Shown here: in pieces, positions 9,119 through 20,674 of the stretch
Numbering within the stretch: position 1 is the stretch's first letter
Layout: each line of letters begins with the position of its first letter
From: Neorhizobium alkalisoli
Lineage (GTDB): Bacteria > Pseudomonadota > Alphaproteobacteria > Rhizobiales > Rhizobiaceae
Assembly (NCBI RefSeq): GCF_002968635.1
Contig: NZ_PVBN01000003.1
Location: 248,001-312,000, forward strand
DNA: 64,000 bases
Direction: 5' to 3'
Translations under genes and position numbers: made by a program
Notes under the pieces: generated by a model
What the model was told of the DNA's origin: nothing
The model's input: only the letters and a program-made list of their open reading frames with translations
Database searches by the model: none

Positions 9119-10705
9119 ATGAAGCAATTTTGCGCGCGACTTCTCGTTGGTGCTGCGATCAGCATCATGACGCTGACTTCGCCGACGGCTTTCGCCAAAA
9201 CGCCCGACAACCAGCTTGTCATCGCGACATCGCTCGCGCAGGTTCTGTCGCTCGATCCGCATCAGGCCACCGAGGCGAAGGCCAACGAGATCATGGCCAA
9301 TCTCTATGATCGGCTGGTTTCCGTCGACGGGTCCGGCAAGATTGCCCCCCAGCTTGCGGAAAGCTGGCAGATCGACGAGAAGGGCATCACATTCAAGCTG
9401 CGCAAGGCCGATTTTGCTTCCGGCAATCCTGTAACCTCCGCGGATGTCGTCTTCTCCATTACCCGCTTGCTCAAGCTCGATCAGGCCGCCGCCGCAAACC
9501 TCAAGCGCGTCGGATACAATGGGGGAAATGTCCAGAAACTGGTGACCGCCCCGGACGAAAAGACGGTGCGCATCGACCTCTCCGGCGAGACCACCTCCGA
9601 ACTCCTTCTCTACCGTCTCGCAATGGTGATTGCGAGCGTCGTCGACAGCAAGGAGGTCAAGTCGCACGAGGCGAGTGGCGACTGGGGTAACGGCTGGATG
9701 CGCACCAATTCCGCTGGTTCCGGCCCGTTTACGCTCAACCGCTGGACCCCGAATGAGATCGTCATCCTGGAGGCGAATAAGACCTATACCGGTGGCGAAC
9801 CCAAGATGCGTCGCGTCGTCATACGCCACGTTCCTGAAAGCCAGGTGGAGCGTCTGATGCTGGAACGCGGCGACGTCGATATCGCCAGCGCTCTCACCGC
9901 GTCGGATCTTTCTGCATTCAACGGCAAGCAGGACTTCCAGATTCAGCGAGTGCCGACCGGCGGTTTCTACGTGCTGTCGATGAATGCCGGCAAGGAACCG
10001 CTCTCCAACCCGAAAGTCCGCGAAGCGATCGCCTATGGCATCGACTACAAGGGTATGGAAAAGGCGATCATGGGCCCATATGGCCGAGCCCGCACCATAC
10101 CGGTTCCGGAAAATTTCGAATATGCCATTCCAAGCCCCGACTGGCAGCTTAACGTTGACAAGGCCAAGGCGCTTCTTGCCGAAGCCGGCTACAAGGACGG
10201 TTTCTCGCTGACGCTCAAGACCATCGCCCAGACGCCGCGCATCGATCTTGCCACCGCCATCCAGGCCTCGCTTGGTCAGATCGGCATCAAGGTGAACATC
10301 CAGCAAGGAAACGGTGCGGACATCATCGCCGCGCACCGTGCACGCGATTTCGATCTGCTAATCCCGCAGACCGGCGCTTATATGCCCAACGTACTTGGAT
10401 CGATGGAGCAGTTTTCCAGCAACCCAGACAACTCGCTTGCCGCCAACAATGCCGGGAATTTCGTATGGCGGTCGGCCTGGGACATTCCGGAGCTGACGGC
10501 GTTGACGGCAAAGGCATCGCTTGAACCGGATGCGAAAAAACGCGGCGAGATCTACGTGAAGATGCAGGAAACCTTCGTCGCCCAGAAGCCGGCGGTGCTG
10601 CCGCTCTTCGAACGTTATGAGCCCATCGTCGTCACCACGCGGGTAAAGAACTATGTCGGTCACCCGAACGCGACGACGCGGCTCGAAGGTGTGACCAAAG
10701 ACTAG
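9119..10705 (+). CDS. ABC transporter substrate-binding protein (SBP_bac_5 family)
   Basis: Periplasmic binding protein of a DppA/OppA-type importer, 528 residues. The start at 9119 is chosen because GGGAGGG lies 6 bases upstream and the protein then begins with a Sec signal peptide (MKQFCARLLVGAAISIMTLT, ending SPTAFA). The mature protein shows the SBP_5 layout: SLAQVLSLDPHQATEAKANEIMANLYDRL, PQLAESWQIDEKGITFKLR, GSGPFTLNRWTPNEIVILEAN and VREAIAYGIDYKGMEKAI. It is the first gene of a five-gene operon with two permeases and two ATPases. The adjoining GntR and uxuA-like genes suggest an oligouronide or sugar-acid ligand instead of peptide; that is inference. Confidence 0.88.
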   Translation: MKQFCARLLVGAAISIMTLTSPTAFAKTPDNQLVIATSLAQVLSLDPHQATEAKANEIMANLYDRLVSVDGSGKIAPQLAESWQIDEKGITFKLRKADFASGNPVTSADVVFSITRLLKLDQAAAANLKRVGYNGGNVQKLVTAPDEKTVRIDLSGETTSELLLYRLAMVIASVVDSKEVKSHEASGDWGNGWMRTNSAGSGPFTLNRWTPNEIVILEANKTYTGGEPKMRRVVIRHVPESQVERLMLERGDVDIASALTASDLSAFNGKQDFQIQRVPTGGFYVLSMNAGKEPLSNPKVREAIAYGIDYKGMEKAIMGPYGRARTIPVPENFEYAIPSPDWQLNVDKAKALLAEAGYKDGFSLTLKTIAQTPRIDLATAIQASLGQIGIKVNIQQGNGADIIAAHRARDFDLLIPQTGAYMPNVLGSMEQFSSNPDNSLAANNAGNFVWRSAWDIPELTALTAKASLEPDAKKRGEIYVKMQETFVAQKPAVLPLFERYEPIVVTTRVKNYVGHPNATTRLEGVTKD

Positions 10706-10720
10706 CCAAGGCAGCCGATC

Positions 10721-11746
10721 ATGAAGGAATTGTCCCTAGGCGGATTGGCGCGACGCGTCCTGCAGTTCGTCGTCAGTCTATTCATCCTCTTATGTGTCAC
10801 CTTCGTGATCGGCCGCATCATGCCGACGGATCCGGTCGGTGCAATTGTCGGCGAGCTCGCAGATCCGGCGGCTTACGAGGCCATGCGCGTCAGGCTCGGC
10901 CTCGATCTGCCGCTCTACCAGCAGTTCTTCATCTATCTCAAGGGGCTGCTGTTCGGTGATTTCGGGACGGCGGTGCTGACCGGAAATCCGGTCAGCCGCG
11001 ACCTTTCTCAAGCTTTCCCGGCCACGCTGGAGCTTGCCACGCTTGCGATCCTCATATCGACGATTGTCGGCGTGCCTCTCGGCCTAGCCGCCGCACTCTT
11101 TCGCGACAGCTTCATCGACAAGTTCGCACGCGTCTTCGCGTTGGTAGGGCACTCGATCCCGGTATTCTGGTTCGGTATCGTCGGCCTCGTCATCTTCTAT
11201 GCGTGGCTTTCACTGGTCGGCGGACCGGGCAGGGTAGATGTGTTCTATGAAGGAATCATCGAACCGACCACGGGGCTGATGCTCGTCGACAGCCTTATCG
11301 AGGGCGAGACGGAAATTTTCTGGAATGCGCTTTCGCATATCATTCTGCCGGCGGCGATCCTCGCCTATATGGCGATGGCCTATATAACCCGCATGACCCG
11401 CAGCTTCACTCTGGAGCAGCTTAATCAGGACTATGTCATCGCCGCGCGTGCCAAGGGGGTTAGCCCGGCCCGCACCGTCATCAATCACGTTCTGCCGAAT
11501 ATCGCCGTTCAGCTTATCACGGTGCTCGCCATCTCCTACGGCAACCTTCTCGAAGGGGCGGTGGTGACCGAGATCGTCTTCTCCTGGCCGGGTATCGGTC
11601 AATACATGACGAATGCGCTGATGATCGGCGATATGAACGCGATCCTCGCGAGCACCATCATCGTCGGCTTCATATTCATGTTTCTCAATTTCGCAGCCGA
11701 CATCGCTTATGTGCTGCTTGACCCACGCACCAGGGAGGCCGCATGA
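10721..11746 (+). CDS. Peptide/oligosaccharide-type ABC transporter permease (DppB-like)
   Basis: Inner-membrane permease of 341 residues with the DppB/GsiC pattern: an N-terminal helix (VVSLFILLCVTFVIGRIMPTDP), periplasmic RLGLDLPLYQQFFIYLKGLL, then five further hydrophobic segments. The EAA loop is YVIAARAKGVSPARTVINHVL, and the last part has the typical FSWPGIGQYMTNALM. It starts 15 bases after the binding protein stop and overlaps the next permease by 4 bases (ATGA). Confidence 0.9.
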   Translation: MKELSLGGLARRVLQFVVSLFILLCVTFVIGRIMPTDPVGAIVGELADPAAYEAMRVRLGLDLPLYQQFFIYLKGLLFGDFGTAVLTGNPVSRDLSQAFPATLELATLAILISTIVGVPLGLAAALFRDSFIDKFARVFALVGHSIPVFWFGIVGLVIFYAWLSLVGGPGRVDVFYEGIIEPTTGLMLVDSLIEGETEIFWNALSHIILPAAILAYMAMAYITRMTRSFTLEQLNQDYVIAARAKGVSPARTVINHVLPNIAVQLITVLAISYGNLLEGAVVTEIVFSWPGIGQYMTNALMIGDMNAILASTIIVGFIFMFLNFAADIAYVLLDPRTREAA

Positions 11747-12645
11747 CCCGCACCTTGCAAGGGACACAGGCGGTGCAGCCGCCTGGGATGACGCAACGTT
11801 TCTGGGCCAGCACGTCGCGGGTAATCGGCAAGCTCGCCGACGAGCCCTTGGGAATGGCCGGGTTCCTGATCCTTGCGCTGCTCGTCCTGATCGCTATCTT
11901 CGCTCCGCTGATTGCGCCCTACGATCCAGCGCGGCAAATGCTGGGCGATGCGCTGCAGCCTCCGAGCCTTGCGCATTGGGCCGGCACCGACGAATTCGGC
12001 CGCGACATCCTGAGCCGGCTCATCTACGGCACCCGCATCACAATTCAGACCGTGCTGTCGGTCTCGCTCATCGTTGGCCCGATCGGCCTTGTCATCGGCG
12101 TCGTCGCTGGTTTCTTCGGTGGACGGACGGATGCGATTCTGATGCGCGCGACGGACATCGTGCTGTCGTTTCCTTCGCTGATCCTCGCATTGGCTTTCGC
12201 GGCGTCGCTCGGTGCGGGACTGGGTACCGCAATCGTTGCGATCTCGTTGACCGCCTGGCCACCCATTGCACGCCTTGCGCGCGCCGAAGCGCTGGTCGTC
12301 CGCAACGCCGACTATGTCGCGGCCGCACGTCTTTACGGTGCATCGCCACTGCGGGTCCTGTTTTTCTACATTGCTCCTATGTGCGCACCCTCCGTTATCG
12401 TGCGTCTGACATTGAACATGGCCGGTATCATCCTGACGGCCGCTTCCCTTGGGTTTCTGGGCCTTGGCGCCCAACCGCCATCGCCCGAATGGGGGGCGAT
12501 GATATCGAGCGGCCGCAAGTTCATGCTGGATTATTGGTGGGTTGCGGTCATGCCCGGTGTGGCGATCCTGCTGACCAGCCTTGCCTTCAACATCGCCGGC
12601 GACACGTTGCGCGATCTACTGGATCCTCGCCATGCAAGATCGTGA
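11743..12645 (+). CDS. Peptide/oligosaccharide-type ABC transporter permease (DppC-like)
   Basis: Second permease subunit, 300 residues. An N-terminal helix (GMAGFLILALLVLIAIFAPL) is followed by the DppC-type stretch AHWAGTDEFGRDILSRLIYG and the EAA loop YVAAARLYGASPLRVLFFYI. It ends with AGDTLRDLLDPR. It overlaps the preceding permease by 4 bases and the following ATPase by 14 bases, so the three are probably co-translated. Confidence 0.9.
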   Translation: MTRTLQGTQAVQPPGMTQRFWASTSRVIGKLADEPLGMAGFLILALLVLIAIFAPLIAPYDPARQMLGDALQPPSLAHWAGTDEFGRDILSRLIYGTRITIQTVLSVSLIVGPIGLVIGVVAGFFGGRTDAILMRATDIVLSFPSLILALAFAASLGAGLGTAIVAISLTAWPPIARLARAEALVVRNADYVAAARLYGASPLRVLFFYIAPMCAPSVIVRLTLNMAGIILTAASLGFLGLGAQPPSPEWGAMISSGRKFMLDYWWVAVMPGVAILLTSLAFNIAGDTLRDLLDPRHARS

Positions 12646-13477
12646 TCTCTCGCCCATCCTTTCCGTCCAAAACCTGAATGTGCGCTTCGGCCGCAATGCA
12701 ATCGCGGCCGTGTCCAACGTCAGTTTCGACGTGGCCCGCGAGCGGATCGGCATTGTCGGCGAATCCGGCTCGGGAAAATCGACGACGGGGCGGGCTATCA
12801 TGCGCCTGCTTCCTGCCCGCGCCAATGTCATTGCTGACCGGCTTGATTTCAACGGTGAGCCGCTTCTCGAGAAAACCGAGAAAGAGATGGGTCGACTCAG
12901 AGGCAAGGACCTTGCCCTGATCATGCAGGATCCGCGCTATTCGCTCAATCCGGTATTGACGATCGGCAGGCAGATCGCTGAATCGGCCAAGCTTCATCTC
13001 GGGCTCAAGGGCGAGGGCGCGATGGCGCATGCGCGCCACATGCTGGAGCGGGTACGCATCAAGGATCCGGATCGGGTGCTGAAGCTTTATGCGCACCAGA
13101 TATCGGGCGGCATGGGCCAGCGCGTGATGATCGCCATGATGCTGCTTGCCAAGCCGAAGCTGGTGATCGCGGACGAACCGACGTCGGCTCTCGACGTCAG
13201 CGTCCGCAAAGATGTGCTTGTGCTGCTCGACGAACTGGTTCGCGAAAACAATTCAGGTCTGATCCTGATCAGCCACGATATCCGCATGGTCGCGGCCTTC
13301 TGCGAGCGTATCCTGGTCATGTATTCCGGCCGTATCGTCGAAACTCTGACAAATCTGGAAGAGGCGCAGCACCCCTATACCAAAGGGTTGATTGCCGCGA
13401 TGCCAGACCCACGCCGCCCCGTCCGTCGTCTCAAGGTGTTGGATCGGGCATCGATTGAAGCGAACATAGCCCCATGA
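12632..13477 (+). CDS. ABC transporter ATP-binding protein (DppD-like)
   Basis: ATPase subunit, 281 residues from ATG 12632. An earlier ATG at 12581 would put 17 unlikely residues inside the permease overlap. Motifs: Walker [11 protein letters not shown]-loop [10 protein letters not shown], signature ISGGMGQR, Walker B DEPTSALD, switch His in LISHDI. The C-terminal [18 protein letters not shown] is typical of oligopeptide-type ATPases. It overlaps the next ATPase by ATGA at 13474-13477. Confidence 0.9.
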   Translation: MQDRDLSPILSVQNLNVRFGRNAIAAVSNVSFDVARERIGIVGESGSGKSTTGRAIMRLLPARANVIADRLDFNGEPLLEKTEKEMGRLRGKDLALIMQDPRYSLNPVLTIGRQIAESAKLHLGLKGEGAMAHARHMLERVRIKDPDRVLKLYAHQISGGMGQRVMIAMMLLAKPKLVIADEPTSALDVSVRKDVLVLLDELVRENNSGLILISHDIRMVAAFCERILVMYSGRIVETLTNLEEAQHPYTKGLIAAMPDPRRPVRRLKVLDRASIEANIAP

Positions 13478-14211
13478 TCAAAGTTGAAAATCTCGATGTT
13501 GTCTATGGTTCGAAGAATGCGTCGAACCACGTCGTGCGGAGCGTCAGCTTTGACGTTGGACGCGGTGAAACCTTGGGTATCGTGGGAGAATCCGGTTGCG
13601 GGAAATCGACCTTGCTGCGATCCCTGGCGGGATTGGAACGAGGCTGGACGGGCTCGATTGCCTTTGACGGCAAACCGGTCGGAACAGCGCGCAATCGCGA
13701 AGAGTTAAAGCTGGCGCAAATGGTGTTTCAGGATCCCTACGGTTCCCTGCATCCACGTCATCGCATCGGCACCGCACTTGCAGAGCCTCTTCGGGCAATG
13801 GGGCTGAGCGACGGTTGGTCGGAAGCGTCCAAGGCACTGCGGCAGGTGGGGTTGCCGGAGCATTTTGCCAACCGGTTTCCGCATGAACTTTCGGGTGGAC
13901 AGCGCCAACGAGTGGCAATCGCCCGGGCGCTTATCCTTTCGCCCCCGATCCTGCTTCTCGACGAACCAACATCGGCGCTCGACCTTTCGATCCAGGCGGA
14001 GGTTTTGAACCTGCTTGCCGATCAACGCGAAGAGCGCAACCTGACCTATGTGTTGGTCAGCCATGACCTTTCCGTCATCGCGCATATGTGCGACCGGGTG
14101 CTGGTCATGCAGAATGGCATCTTCGTCGACGAACTCACCAAGGCAGATCTCGCAGAGGGCGTCACGCACGCAGCTTATTCCCGCGAGCTCTTCGAATCGA
14201 GTTTTCTTTGA
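13474..14211 (+). CDS. ABC transporter ATP-binding protein (DppF-like), last gene of importer operon
   Basis: Second ATPase subunit, 245 residues, so shorter than usual DppF proteins because it lacks most of the C-terminal oligopeptide-specific region. Motifs: [46 protein letters not shown] and LVSHDL. The ATGA overlap with the previous gene implies coupling. Together with the binding protein and two permeases it completes a full importer. Confidence 0.9.
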   Translation: MIKVENLDVVYGSKNASNHVVRSVSFDVGRGETLGIVGESGCGKSTLLRSLAGLERGWTGSIAFDGKPVGTARNREELKLAQMVFQDPYGSLHPRHRIGTALAEPLRAMGLSDGWSEASKALRQVGLPEHFANRFPHELSGGQRQRVAIARALILSPPILLLDEPTSALDLSIQAEVLNLLADQREERNLTYVLVSHDLSVIAHMCDRVLVMQNGIFVDELTKADLAEGVTHAAYSRELFESSFL

Positions 14212-14545
14212 TGCTCAGCGGAGCGAGCCTGGGATTTTTACCCTCCCTTCCTACCTGACAGGCGGGTGGATTGCCGCCCCGGAGACATAGAGCTGCTCAC
14301 CCCGCAAGAGGGTGTCGACATGCGAGTGTACCTATCGCTCCAGTTCATGAATTCGCTAAAAAGCGCAGGTTTATCCGATACCTGATCGCTTTCCTCTCGG
14401 GTTTCATGAACAGGATCGATAACTCTATGCGATTGGAGCCCCCTAATCGCCGCACGACTGTCCTCTACCTTTTAAGCCGCATTATTGCTCGAGCAATCTC
14501 ATGCGCCTTACCCCCATGGTCCTCACCATCGAAATGGAGCCGGAC
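14212..14545 (+). other. Intergenic region before paoABC
   Basis: No supportable gene. It should hold the terminator of the importer operon and the promoter of paoABC, but I see no clear sigma-70 site or strong hairpin. GGAG at 14536-14539 lies 6 bases before the chosen paoA start. Confidence 0.35.
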
Positions 14546-15184
14546 ATGCAAAGCCCCACCCAACTTGAAATCTCCCGCCGAGATTTACTTATCTCGTCGG
14601 CCGCGGCCGTCGCGGTCACCGGAGTCGCAGCTGAGGGAGCGGCGGCACAATCTGCGGGAAAGATAATGGATCACACAACGAAGATTTCCTTCACCGTTAA
14701 CGGCGAAAGGCGGGATCTCCACCTCGACAACAGAACCACGCTGCTCGATGCCCTGCGCGAGCACTTGCATCTCACTGGAACCAAGAAGGGCTGCGACCAT
14801 GGCCAGTGCGGCGCCTGCACCGTGATGATCGACGGCCGCCGCATCAACGCTTGTCTGACGCTGGCGGTCATGCACGAGGGGGACCAGATCACGACCATCG
14901 AAGGTCTCGGAAAACCCGGAAATCTTCATCCGATGCAGGCTGCCTTCGTCAAACACGACGGCTTCCAGTGTGGCTACTGCACGCCCGGACAGATCTGTTC
15001 CTCCGTGGCGGTGCTCGAGGAGATCAAGGCAAACATCCCGAGCCACGTCACCGGCGATCTTACGACACAGGCACAGGTCACGCCTGCAGAGATCCGCGAG
15101 CGGATGAGCGGCAACATCTGTCGTTGCGGCGCCTATTCCAACATTCTCGACGCCATCACGGAAGTCGCGGGGACAAGAGCATGA
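14546..15184 (+). CDS. paoA: Aldehyde oxidoreductase iron-sulfur subunit PaoA (YagT-like)
   Basis: Small 2x[2Fe-2S] subunit of a periplasmic molybdenum (MCD-type) aldehyde oxidoreductase, 212 residues. A Tat signal begins at about residue 8: [17 protein letters not shown], cleaved after AAAQ-type residues, so the folded heterotrimer is probably exported. The plant-type ferredoxin cluster is [15 protein letters not shown] plus a Cys in INACL; the second cluster is [13 protein letters not shown] and GNICRCGAY. The start at 14546 has a GGAG 6 bases upstream and gives the Tat motif its normal position. ATGA overlap with paoB. Confidence 0.92.
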   Translation: MQSPTQLEISRRDLLISSAAAVAVTGVAAEGAAAQSAGKIMDHTTKISFTVNGERRDLHLDNRTTLLDALREHLHLTGTKKGCDHGQCGACTVMIDGRRINACLTLAVMHEGDQITTIEGLGKPGNLHPMQAAFVKHDGFQCGYCTPGQICSSVAVLEEIKANIPSHVTGDLTTQAQVTPAEIRERMSGNICRCGAYSNILDAITEVAGTRA

Positions 15185-16131
15185 GAGCCTTCACCTACGA
15201 ACGCGCCTCCTCTGTCGAGGCTGCGGCCAAGGCGGCCGCCTCCAATCCCGAAGCGAAGTTCATCGCAGGCGGAACGAACCTGCTCGATCTCATGAAGCTC
15301 GAGATCGAGACGCCGACGCATCTGATCGATGTAAACGACCTCGGCCTGGACAAGATCGAACCGACACAGGAAGGCGGTCTGCGCATCGGAGCGCTTGTCC
15401 GCAATACGGATTTGGCCGCGCATAAAACCGTCCGTCGCGACTACGGGCTCCTCTCCCGAGCACTCCTGGCCGGTGCGTCCGGGCAGCTGCGCAATAAGGC
15501 CAGCACCGCGGGCAATCTCCTGCAGCGTACGCGCTGTCCTTATTTCTATGACACCAATCAGCCGTGTAACAAGCGCCAACCCGGCAGCGGCTGTTCCGCC
15601 ATCGGCGGCTTCAGCCGCCAGCACGCGGTCGTTGGCACGAGCGAGGCTTGCATCGCGACCAACCCGAGCGACATGGCCATTGCCATGCGAGCGCTGGACG
15701 CGGTCGTGGAGACCGTGAAAGGAGACGGCAGCCGTCGCGCCATCCCCATTGCCGATTTCCATCGCCTGCCGGGCGACACGCCGTACATTGAGACGGTTCT
15801 CGAAGCCGGCGAGATCATTACGGCAGTGGTGCTGCCGCCGCCAATCGGAGGCCGACAGATTTATCGCAAGGTCCGCGACCGGGCCTCCTATGCCTTCGCT
15901 CTCGTCTCCGTCGGCGCCGTCATCCAGCCGAATGGGACTGGTCGCATCGCCGTCGGGGGCGTCGCTCACAAACCTTGGCGCGTCGAGGCGGCCGAGGCCG
16001 AGCTGCCGACAGGAGTGCGCGCCGCCACCGGTGTGCTTCTCGCGGACGCCCGTCCTACCGAACAGAACCGTTTCAAGGTGGAGCTGGTCGAGCGCACGCT
16101 CGCAGCCGTCATCTCGGAAGCCAGGGGGTAG
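15181..16131 (+). CDS. paoB: Aldehyde oxidoreductase FAD subunit PaoB (YagS-like)
   Basis: FAD-binding subunit of 316 residues passing electrons from the molybdenum site to the acceptor. FAD-binding [13 protein letters not shown] is near residues 30-45, and [15 protein letters not shown] is followed by [11 protein letters not shown], the cysteine-rich insertion that in E. coli PaoB holds an extra [4Fe-4S] cluster. The start ATG overlaps the paoA stop by 4 bases. A longer in-frame reading from 14806 would run through paoA and is not credible. Confidence 0.92.
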   Translation: MRAFTYERASSVEAAAKAAASNPEAKFIAGGTNLLDLMKLEIETPTHLIDVNDLGLDKIEPTQEGGLRIGALVRNTDLAAHKTVRRDYGLLSRALLAGASGQLRNKASTAGNLLQRTRCPYFYDTNQPCNKRQPGSGCSAIGGFSRQHAVVGTSEACIATNPSDMAIAMRALDAVVETVKGDGSRRAIPIADFHRLPGDTPYIETVLEAGEIITAVVLPPPIGGRQIYRKVRDRASYAFALVSVGAVIQPNGTGRIAVGGVAHKPWRVEAAEAELPTGVRAATGVLLADARPTEQNRFKVELVERTLAAVISEARG

Positions 16132-16133
16132 TC

Positions 16134-18332
16134 ATGCAGTTCGATACACCAGCAACCACGAACCCGATCGACCGCCTGAAGGTCGTTGGGCAACCTATCC
16201 ACCGCATCGACGGCCAGCTCAAGACGACCGGCCGAGCGATGTATGCTTATGAATGGAACGATCCCAATGTGTCATATGCCTACGGCTATCCCGTGGGCGC
16301 GGCCATCGCCAAGGGGCGCATCAAGTCGATGGATGTCTCCGACGCGAAGAAGGCGCCGGGCGTGCTTGCCGTCGTGACGACACTGGACGTCGGCGAACTG
16401 AAGAAAGGCAATTTCAATACTGCAAAACTCTTCGGCGGCGACGAGGTCCAGCACTATCATCAGGCGATTGCGGTCGTCGTCGCGGAGACCTTCGAGCAAG
16501 CGCGCGCCGCCGCCGCACTTGTAAGGGTCGACTATGCCGAGGAGAAGGGTGTCTTCGACCTTGGAAAGGCGATGGACACGGCGGTCAAGCCGGAGGAGTC
16601 GCAGGAGCCGGACACGGCCGTCGGAGACTTCGATGTGGCGTTCACGTCTGCCCCGGTGACCCTGGATGAAACCTACACGACACCGGATCAATCGCATTGC
16701 ATGATGGAGCCGCATGCCTCCATTGCAGCCTGGAACGGCGATGAACTCACTGTTTGGACATCGAGCCAGATGATCGACTGGTGGCGTTCCGACCTGGCGA
16801 CGACGCTCGGGATCGACAAGGAAAAGCTCCATCTCATGTCGCCCTTCATTGGCGGCGGTTTCGGCGGCAAGCTGTTCCTGAGAGCTGATGCCGTGCTCGC
16901 TGCGTTCGGGGCAAAGGAGGCGGGACGCCCCGTCAAGGTCGCTCTTCCACGACCTCTCATGCCAAACAACACGACCCATCGCCCCGCCACAATCCAGCGC
17001 GTTCGCATCGGGGCGGATCGGGACGGCAGGATCACAGCGATCGCTCACCAAAGCTGGTCGGGCGACCTTCCCGGCGGTGGTCCCGAGACTGCCGTCAATC
17101 AGACCCGTTTGCTTTACGCCGGAGCGAACCGTATGACGGCGATGCGGCTTGCCGCGCTCGATCTTCCGGAAGGCAACGCGATGCGGGCCCCAGGTGAAGC
17201 TCCCGGTCTGATGGCGCTCGAAATCGCAATCGACGAGATGGCCGAGAAGCTCGGAATGGATCCCGTGCAGTTCCGCATCCTCAACGACACGCAGGTCGAT
17301 CCGGAAAACCCCGAGCGTCCGTTCAGCCAGCGCAACCTGATCGGCTGTCTGGAGGTCGGCGCAGAGCGCTTCGGCTGGAACCAACGCAGAGGACCAGGAT
17401 CAAGGCGCGACGGCAATTGGCTGATCGGAGTGGGAGTTGCGGCAGCCTTTCGCAACAACCTCCTCGTGCCATCGGGAGCGCGGGTGCGGCTCGATCGCGA
17501 GGGCATCGTGACCGTCGAAACCGATATGACCGACATCGGGACCGGCAGTTATACGATCATCGCCCAGACCGCGGCAGAGATGCTGGGACTACCCATCGAA
17601 AAGGTTGCGGTCCAGCTCGGCGATTCCCGCTTTCCCGTATCTGCGGGCTCGGGCGGACAGTTTGGCGGCAACTGTTCGACTGCAGGTGTCTATGCGGCCT
17701 GCGTGAAACTTCGGGAGGCAGTTGCGCAGAAGCTTGGCTTCAACTCCGATGATGTTGTCTTCGAAAATGGTCAAGTCCGTTCGGGGAACCGCGCGGTGCT
17801 GTTGGCCGAGGCGGCCGGTTCGGACGGTCTTGTCGGTGAGGACACAATTGAGTGGGGCGACCTTTCCAAGACGCATCAGCAATCGACCTTTGGAGCACAT
17901 TTCGTGGAGGTTGGCGTCGACGTCGCAACGGGTGAGAGCCGCATCCGCCGCATGCTCGCGGTGTGCGCGGCAGGACGCATCCTCAACCCGATCACCGCCC
18001 GCAGCCAGGTAATCGGTGCGATGACCATGGGCGTTGGCGGGGCTTTGTACGAGGAGCTTGCCGTGGATACGCGATCGGGCTTCTTCGTCAACCACGACCT
18101 TGCCGGATACGAGGTTCCCGTTCACGCAGATATCCCCCGTCAGGAGGTGATCTTCATGGAGGAGACCGACCCGATGTCGTCACCGATGAAAGCAAAGGGC
18201 GTCGGCGAACTTGGACTTTGTGGCGTCTCCGCCGCGATTGCCAACGCCATCTACAACGCGACCGGCATCAGAGTTAGGCGTTATCCGATCACGCTCGACA
18301 AGCTGATCGGTGGCCTGCCGGACGTTGCCTGA
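16134..18332 (+). CDS. paoC: Aldehyde oxidoreductase molybdenum-binding subunit PaoC (YagR-like)
   Basis: Catalytic subunit, 732 residues, the same length as E. coli PaoC. Xanthine-oxidase-family features: the N-terminal a/b hammerhead (RIDGQLKTTGRAMYAYEW), SPFIGGGFGGKLFLRADA, the molybdopterin-binding RAPGEAPGLMALEIAIDEM, SAGSGGQFGGNCSTAG, and the catalytic Glu region MKAKGVGELGLCGVSAA near residue 690. Substrate class from the family: aromatic and other aldehydes, oxidised to acids. No paoD/xdhC-type cofactor-insertion chaperone follows; the operon ends at the terminator at 18340-18366. Confidence 0.92.
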   Translation: MQFDTPATTNPIDRLKVVGQPIHRIDGQLKTTGRAMYAYEWNDPNVSYAYGYPVGAAIAKGRIKSMDVSDAKKAPGVLAVVTTLDVGELKKGNFNTAKLFGGDEVQHYHQAIAVVVAETFEQARAAAALVRVDYAEEKGVFDLGKAMDTAVKPEESQEPDTAVGDFDVAFTSAPVTLDETYTTPDQSHCMMEPHASIAAWNGDELTVWTSSQMIDWWRSDLATTLGIDKEKLHLMSPFIGGGFGGKLFLRADAVLAAFGAKEAGRPVKVALPRPLMPNNTTHRPATIQRVRIGADRDGRITAIAHQSWSGDLPGGGPETAVNQTRLLYAGANRMTAMRLAALDLPEGNAMRAPGEAPGLMALEIAIDEMAEKLGMDPVQFRILNDTQVDPENPERPFSQRNLIGCLEVGAERFGWNQRRGPGSRRDGNWLIGVGVAAAFRNNLLVPSGARVRLDREGIVTVETDMTDIGTGSYTIIAQTAAEMLGLPIEKVAVQLGDSRFPVSAGSGGQFGGNCSTAGVYAACVKLREAVAQKLGFNSDDVVFENGQVRSGNRAVLLAEAAGSDGLVGEDTIEWGDLSKTHQQSTFGAHFVEVGVDVATGESRIRRMLAVCAAGRILNPITARSQVIGAMTMGVGGALYEELAVDTRSGFFVNHDLAGYEVPVHADIPRQEVIFMEETDPMSSPMKAKGVGELGLCGVSAAIANAIYNATGIRVRRYPITLDKLIGGLPDVA

Positions 18333-18339
18333 GTAATCG

Positions 18340-18366
18340 ACGGCGGCCCGAGCTCGAGGCCGCCGT
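18340..18366. terminator. Bidirectional hairpin terminator between paoC and the AraC regulator
   Basis: Perfect 9-bp stem ACGGCGGCC / GGCCGCCGT with a 9-base loop, followed by ACCCTTTTA. It lies between convergent genes, so it can end both transcripts. Confidence 0.75.
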
Positions 18367-18373
18367 TACCCTT

Positions 18374-20556
<2,183 letters not shown>

Positions 20557-20674
20557 GCTTTCCGCGGGAGTTGGCTTCACGGAGATAATTGCATCGGCGG
20601 ATCCACGCTGCTTTGATTTTGAAACCGGTGCACGGGCTAAAACGCTCGCACCGTTTGATAAGGGAGGACTAAAC

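Noticed and set aside
9098..10336. 412-codon minus-strand frame
   Set aside because: Antisense shadow of the substrate-binding protein, without family motifs.
16272..17384. 370-codon minus-strand frame
   Set aside because: Antisense shadow of paoC.
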